From NCBI GenBank assembly GCA_022661535.1, contig JAKULF010000007.1:2356001-2420000 (forward strand): a DNA stretch of 64,000 bases, in the 5' to 3' direction. The position numbers and the translations under genes are program-made. Origin of the DNA: Eutypa lata (Eukaryota; Ascomycota; Sordariomycetes; Xylariales; Diatrypaceae). Below are positions 58,732 through 64,000 of this stretch, piece by piece (the first letter of the stretch is position 1; every line of letters begins with the position of its first letter). Below the pieces are notes generated by a model. That model did not search any database. It saw only the letters and a list, made by a program, of their open reading frames with translations, and was not told the origin of the DNA.

Positions 58732-60184
58732 GGGCCTGAACCATGGGAGGGATCCCACGTCACCAAGCAAACCCCCATTCCAGAAGAAGGCCGAAGATAG
58801 AATTTATGGCCGTTCACTCATTTACGGGCACGATGCGCTTCTTCTTTTAGCTGCACTGCCTGTCCTGTTGTTCCATTGCATAATAAGCGCGGCGGGCAAC
58901 AAGCCGGTCTTGTTACCCGTCCCCGCGCGTCCCATTTAGGGCCGGAGCATCGACCCCCACAACCGGCTCTCGGATCTGAGAGCCGTTGTGCGATTTGTTT
59001 CGTATGTCCCGACAATCCGTCTCGAGCACGGGATACCCACAACCTCTTGCTGTTAGGCAAGGAGGGGTACCCGGCCTGCTCCAGCGAAACAAAACCCCCC
59101 ACCAGCAAGCGCCGCTTCCGAGGATGACTTCTGGGGGATGTTAATTTTTTGTCAAAGAATGTGGCCCCGAACCGGCCGGTGGAAGGCTCGGGCACGCCAC
59201 TTTCCCGTAGGGGAAGGAGAAGGGGTTTGGTGGATTTGATCAAGATTACCTAGCTATAGCTACCACCACCCGCAATGGGTAGATGACTATTGAATCTATT
59301 CATTCAACTGTGCTTACTTGACTTCTGTGGTTGTATTTTTGTGATGATTAGTGACTAATGCTAACTATATGATTTGTAAATTATCCGTTAATGATGTTAC
59401 TATGTAATTCCACATGCTTTTGAACACCTAACGCTGTTGATATCTAGTTCAAGCCTCGTTCCGTTAACTACCCAGGTAAGTTTCCTCGGGAGTACCTGTT
59501 CTGGAAGATCAATTACAGGGGAAGTTATTTCTTCAACTTGCACTAACTCTACCTACCGCGCCTACATTACTTACCGCTAGTCCTGACCCCGCAACTATAC
59601 AGGTATATCCTGATAACTTTGCACAAATCATATAAATACCTACAAATATGTATGCCTCAACGCAGCCAAGATTAAAGTGCCAACCGCATAGCCAATCCGC
59701 AAAACTAGATACCTGAGCCTAGGGAGATATCGAGGTATAGAGTCGTCTTCTCGGGTGAATGATCATCGTCATATTGGAGCAGGGTGGGGCTGGAGGGACG
59801 ACTTAAGTTAGCGGGGTAGCTCAGGGCTCAGGGGGAGCTCCGGGCCGTGCGTATCATGTTCACCTGGTAACTGCCTTAGGTAGCGATGAATGAATGGGGA
59901 GGGGAGGTGAACCTTTTGGTTTTACTCGAATAATAAGCTTTTTCACCGTCATGTTCTAGGCCTTCTACTTTGCCGTCAAGCGTAATCAAGATCGAGTTGG
60001 CATATATATCCTCTTCCTGAAACAAGTTCTCGATCCATTGTCTAACTACAGATCAATTGCCCAACTAAACAGACTCGACATTAAGCATAGACCGACAGAG
60101 CTAACTAGACCGCACAAAAGAAAAACAACAGCAGCAGCAAGAACTTGTCGATTCCCCACCAAATACCACCTACCCGTAACGACA
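58732..60184. other. Intergenic, no gene supported
   Basis: About 1.45 kb between esdC and the amidohydrolase. Several short ORFs near 58800-59240 are opposite-strand or 3' UTR readings without domains. The last 250 bp probably form the amidohydrolase promoter and leader. Confidence 0.45.
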
Positions 60185-61402
60185 ATGGGGTCGGAAATTC
60201 CCATCATCGACTCCCACATCCACCTGTTCCCGGCGTCGGAGCTAGCGTCCCTCGCCTGGCAGAAGCCCGACGGACCGCTACACAAGCAGCAGTCTATAGA
60301 CGAATACAAGGCCGCAACGGGCGGTGCGCCGAAGGGTTTTATATTCATCGAGGCAGACCGCAAGGTCGGCGGCGGCGCCGAGTCGGACGACAGTAGCAGC
60401 AGCAGCAACTGGGCGGAACCCCTCGCCGAGGTGTCGTTCGTACAGCGGATCGTGACGGGCCAGCCGAAGGAAGGCGAGGGCCACAGCGCCGAAGATGCGT
60501 CCCTGTGCCTCGCGTGCGTGCCCTGGGCACCGGTGGCGAGCGGTCCCGCCGCCCTCGAGAAGTACATCGATCGGGTGAAAGAGGCGGCCGGGGACGAGAC
60601 GTGGGGGAAGGTCAAGGGGTTCCGGTACCTGCTCCAGGACAAGCCGAGCGGCACGGCGCTACAGGATGCCTTCATCGAGGGGCTCAAGCTGCTCGGTCGC
60701 AAGGGTTTCGTCTTCGATGTCGGCGTTGACCAGCATCGTCGCGGTAGGCTCCAGCTTGAGGAGGCGGTGGAGATGATTGACCGGGCGCATGATGGCGTGC
60801 CCGAGGAGGAGAAGGTCGTTTTTATTCTGAGTACGTGTGATCCACACAAAGTCTTTCAGTACAGTTTCCATCTTCCACCCAACTGCCATTCTCCCTTCAG
60901 GTCTTACCTTGGGTAGCCCTGTTCTGCGATTTCAAACCCTAGCGGTGAACTGACTTCGAAAAACACAATACATGTAGACCACATGTGCAAGCCAGACCTA
61001 GAGATCTACAACGTGCAGACGAGCCCGTCCTTCATCGCGTGGCGGACGGCCATGTTCACGCTCAGCCGCTGCAGCCGGACGTACGTGAAGCTGTCGGGCG
61101 GGCTCGCCGAGATGGGCGACGCGCTGCGCCGCCGCCCCGCCGAGGACATCTTCGACGCCATCAGCCCCTGGCTCAGCGTGCTGCTGGCCGCCTTCGGCCC
61201 GGGCCGCATCATGTTCGGCAGCGATTGGCCCGTCTGCACCATCGGAATGGAGGGAGAGGAGGGAGAGGAGGGTGACGACAACGCCTGGCAGAAGTGGCGG
61301 AAGGTCGTCGATCGCATTTGCTATATGATGTCGTACGGCGAGGAGGAACAGCGCCTGATCTGGGGTGGGACCGCCATGAAGGCGTATGGTATTGAGCTTT
61401 GA
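60185..61402 (+). CDS. Amidohydrolase-2 family, sugar-lactonase-like (COG3618)
   Basis: Exons 60185-60830 and 60978-61402, with a 147-bp intron in phase 1 (GTACGT...GTAG), give 356 residues. The TIM-barrel metal site appears as IIDSHIHLFP at the start, FILNHMCKPDL across the splice junction, and FGSDWPVC near the C-terminus, the order seen in COG3618 proteins. Relatives include L-rhamnono-gamma-lactonase and L-fuconolactonase, and many uncharacterised fungal hydrolases; the substrate here is a guess. A Ser/Asp insert (about residues 62-72, SDDSSSSSN) interrupts the domain and is probably a surface loop, as is a GEEGEEGDD run. An upstream in-frame extension without motif was rejected in favour of the ATG at 60185. 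No signal peptide. Confidence 0.85.
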
Positions 61403-61695
61403 ATTGAAGGGTAACTACATAGGTAACTAGGAGGCTGGGTGATGAGATGATCAAGCAAGTGTTTAAGTCCTGTGTTCGTGGTGGATTGATGGGATGATGA
61501 ATGAGGTCAAGTATAAAGAGATGCGAAAATTGGTCTTATGCTTGTGCTTATACGAAACTTATATAATACCCTAGGTATTGAGATTAGACATGACCTTAGT
61601 TAGGTATGTACATTTGGACTTATCAATATTGATCCTAAAGTAGCGGGTAGGTGATGATGCTATGATGATACATAAGATGCTGGATTTCCAACAAA
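61403..61695. other. Intergenic 3' region of the amidohydrolase
   Basis: About 290 bp, likely 3' UTR; nothing further recognised. Confidence 0.4.
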
Positions 61696-61810
61696 GCCCA
61701 GATGGCGTAGTGGTTACACGCCAGGTCATGCTGAGGTAGCTTGGCCCAGGGATAGTTGTAAGTCCGTAGAGATCCGTGGAAGACTTCTGGTTTGATTCCG
61801 GAGCCGGGCA
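61696..61810 (+). other. tRNA-like sequence (degenerate tRNA gene or SINE head)
   Basis: The stretch contains a good Pol III A box (TGGCGTAGTGG, 61703-61713), with D-stem pairing GCGT/ACGC. It also has a near-consensus B box (GGTTTGATTCC, 61789-61799), with a T-stem TCTGG/CCGGA. The ends GCCC and GGGC pair as an acceptor stem followed by A. A TTTT terminator lies at 61822-61825. The 75 bp between the boxes is too long for a plain tRNA. I could not build a standard anticodon arm, even allowing an intron. The T-loop has TTTGATT in place of TTCGATT. It is therefore more likely a tRNA pseudogene or a tRNA-derived SINE than a working tRNA. Confidence 0.4.
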
Positions 61811-62338
61811 ATCTCCCCCCCTTTTCAAGCTGACCAACACGGTAGTAAGAAATAGTAGCTGGTAGAGAGGATGTATGGATTTTTCTAGCGCCTGTTCCAA
61901 AATACTACATATAATAAGTATGCCTACCACATTATAAACCGCAGATAATTAGTATCGAGAACTGAATATACTGCATTGTGGACAAACAATGCTACAGCAA
62001 TTGATATTCTTAGCGGCCGCCATGTATTTAAACGCTCAGGATAGTGAATTATCGCACTACATGTGTAGCAATATTTTCTGTTACTTAATGTCGGTATTTA
62101 GTGATGATATGTATATCTACTTAGTCTATCCAGCCTTAACATTCTATCTAATTAATCCTTCGCCTGCAGAATGCCGGTGTAAGCTCTAGCCGTCTAGATA
62201 CACCGTTGAATTAGTAGAGGGTTTGCATTTCCATCTATGCTTTTACTCAAAACGCCACGCAATACAAGAAACATAACGCCAGAACCTTAGCAGATCGAGC
62301 TCGTGATATAATTTTATGTGTAGAAGATGGAGCCCAGC
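61811..62338. other. Intergenic, no gene supported
   Basis: About 530 bp of AT-leaning sequence downstream of the tRNA-like element and of the SUR7-like gene. A 66-codon ORF at 61989 lacks any recognisable feature. Confidence 0.4.
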
Positions 62339-63475
62339 TTATTGTTCAGGTGGCTGTTCGTTGCGCTCGTTGCGCTTCACCCGATTGAAGGTCGGTAATT
62401 TAAGACCTTTCTTCTCATCTTTTGTACCCTTCTCGTTTCTTGCGTTGCTGGTTCCTGATTCGACATGTCTCCCACCCTTGCGCCCGGTCTTGATATCACG
62501 CCTCGAAGCGCAGCAGCAGCAAAGCCCCATGTGGATGATGAAGGAAATGACTGTGAATCCGGTGGCGATCCACATGAACACCAACATATTCAAGCCGATC
62601 TCCGCTCGAATATTGAGGTCCGGCTGTGAGTTCATGGCATACTTGAAGACGAACGACATGGCTGTACCGAGAGCCGACGCCACTAAGACAAGCAGCGTCG
62701 AGATAAAGGAGAATACAGAGAAGGGAAGGCTCCACCATCGCGAATAGATGACGACGGGGGCTATGAGCATGAGGATGCAGTTCAAGACCAGGCCAGTCAG
62801 GAAGAAACCAAACATGATGTGGCTAGCGAGACGAAGGATCGTCAAAATGTCGTTGACTTCATTGGGCAGAGCCACCGAAGCCCCCGCGAGAAGCTCATCT
62901 AGGAGAACTTCCACTGGGTTGAACCAGAAGTGCGTCGTCGGATCTGAGCAGTGGCTGATTCCACTAAACATGGTGTAAGCTTACATCTACCTCGAAGTAG
63001 GAAAGAAATGATCGTACCTATCCTTATACCCTTCGCAGAAGTTCCACAACCCAACCTGGTAGAAATCATGAAGTCCCAAAGTACGGGCGATGGAGTTGGT
63101 TAAGGTCAATTGAGCCGAAGGTAAAGCCTGGACAATGATGTCGGACAAGTCCAGTTTGACGAAGTAAAATTGGCTCCGAATCGAACCACCAGGCGTGTTT
63201 CCCACCTCAACCTTTGAAGACGTCAGTCATGATATGCATCATTTTCTGGAAAATGCTGGCCTTACAAGAATCAGAAATATCACAGATAGAAAAAGGCATA
63301 TGCACGAGCATATTATGGAAATGCGACGAGGCTTCGTTTGGCTCTTGAGAACGGCTGGGTTCTCAGCCTTGGCCGGGCGGCCATCCTCGGTCGCAGTCTC
63401 AGTGCCGCCGGAAGTCGATGGCGGAGAGGCGGTCGGTCGCCCTCTAAATCGTGATGATAGAGAACTGGCGCCCAT
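62339..63475 (-). CDS. SUR7/PalI-family integral membrane protein
   Basis: Exons 63475-63266, 63211-63018 and 62963-62339 with two 54-bp introns encode 342 residues. After a ~50-residue Ser/Thr/Arg-rich cytosolic N-terminus, TM1 (ISIICSCICLFLSVIFLIL) leads to an outside loop of ~120 residues. That loop includes VEVGNTPGGSIRSQFYFVKLDLSD, a LWNFCEGYKDSG segment and a following Cys (ISHCSD), the paired-Cys pattern of the SUR7/PalI and claudin-like group. Three further TMs lie at about LASHIMFGFFLTGLVLNCILML, FISTLLVLVASALGTAMSFVF and GLNMLVFMWIATGFTVISFII. A CCCC motif and a basic tail follow. Relatives act in eisosome/cortical patches or pH signalling; which role applies here is unknown. An in-frame ATG 33 bp upstream (63508) is possible. 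Confidence 0.82.
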
Positions 63476-64000
63476 TTTGCGATGCGAAACGCCTTGATTC
63501 CGCTCCAAAAAAAAAAGGCAAGGGATTGAACGTTCAACGTGAAGAACGTAAAGAAGAGACGAAGGGAAGCTTTTGTTTGTTTAAGCTCGAGCTAACTTGG
63601 AAATACGACATTCGTGGATTGGGAGTGCCGGGGTCCCGCCTTGGCCAGCCCACCTTCATCAGGGGGAGGCTCACGCCGGTATCCTTACACATGGTAGATC
63701 ACTTCAAAGTACCCCATACACTAAAGTACTTCCTAGTACTAAAAGCGCTCCCATCCAGCCCATCCAAGGCCATCTATCAGTTTTTCTCTTTTCTTCTTAT
63801 GTAAAAACCAGCATAATAAACATGAACTATCAAAACCTAAACCAACTATTCCCATGATGCTTACGTGTGCAGTGTTGTAACTTGACAGACGATCGGGTTT
63901 CGATCTGCCAACTTTCCTCCATACCTTGGACTAAGTTTTGGGCCTGTCAAGCCCTGTTAACACATGGACATGTGAAGCTCAGCCCCACTGGTGTCACATT
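63476..64000. other. Upstream region of the SUR7-like gene to window end
   Basis: About 525 bp with no gene recognised. It should contain the SUR7-like promoter on the minus strand. Short plus-strand ORFs here have no domain. Confidence 0.4.

Noticed and set aside
58160..58939. 259-codon ORF overlapping esdC in another frame
   Set aside because: Shadow frame; Ser/Pro/Ala/Thr low complexity caused by codon bias of esdC.
60038..60184. In-frame N-terminal extension of the amidohydrolase
   Set aside because: Basic low-complexity leader typical of a 5' UTR; the metal-site motif begins properly a few residues after the ATG at 60185.
1..64000. CRISPR arrays, bacterial operons, rRNA
   Set aside because: No spaced palindromic repeats, Shine-Dalgarno patterns or rRNA-like conserved segments; the genome is eukaryotic.

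Overview
The window looks like nuclear DNA of a filamentous ascomycete (Pezizomycotina, probably Sordariomycetes-like). Most genes carry short introns of about 50-80 bp with CTAAC-type branch points, and the gene families are typical of that group: a hydrolase-NACHT-WD40 NLR, the 21.3 kDa subunit of complex I, EsdC, a SUR7/PalI protein, a GH29 fucosidase and a DUF6536 protein. There is also one very long AT-rich block of the kind made by repeat-induced point mutation (RIP). The species cannot be named from the sequence. Exon joins below were worked out by eye from splice signals, reading phase and recalled family patterns; no search or alignment program was run.

Layout. Positions 1-14600 are an accessory-type region: the 3' end of an alpha/beta hydrolase (cut by the window edge), a fructosamine-3-kinase-like gene (minus), a large NLR-type STAND gene (plus), an MFS drug-type transporter (plus), a secreted GH29 alpha-L-fucosidase (minus), and a 404-bp hAT-type MITE with an 8-bp target duplication. 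Positions 15000-22800 are a compact housekeeping block rich in mitochondrial and Fe-S functions: LTO1-like, NUO-21.3 (complex I), QCR8 (complex III), PHB1 (prohibitin) and a REX3-like exonuclease. QCR8 and PHB1 are divergent across 554 bp. Positions 24000-35000 are gene-sparse: an F-box-like protein, a secretory lipase preceded by two CCGCGG palindromes, a VOC/glyoxalase-fold protein, a decayed DUF6536 membrane-protein gene and an HD-domain phosphohydrolase.

Positions 36540-56950 (about 20.4 kb) are an extreme AT-rich block without genes. By eye, CpA/TpG and CpC are almost absent while CpG and CpT survive, which points to RIP rather than CpG-methylation decay. Inside it I could still find a 39-bp, seven-copy minisatellite, a 10.08-kb LTR retrotransposon outline (144-bp LTRs differing only by transitions, TA...TA ends, 5-bp flanking duplication), and a satellite of about 136 bp near the right edge.

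Positions 57000-64000 return to normal composition: esdC, an amidohydrolase-2 (COG3618, sugar-lactonase-like) gene, a tRNA-like sequence with A and B boxes, and a SUR7/PalI-family membrane protein. The strongest items for follow-up are the RIP-fossilised LTR element, the spliced-or-stopped C-terminus of NUO-21.3, the NLR with a GC-AG intron, the paired palindromes upstream of the lipase, and the decayed DUF6536 gene.
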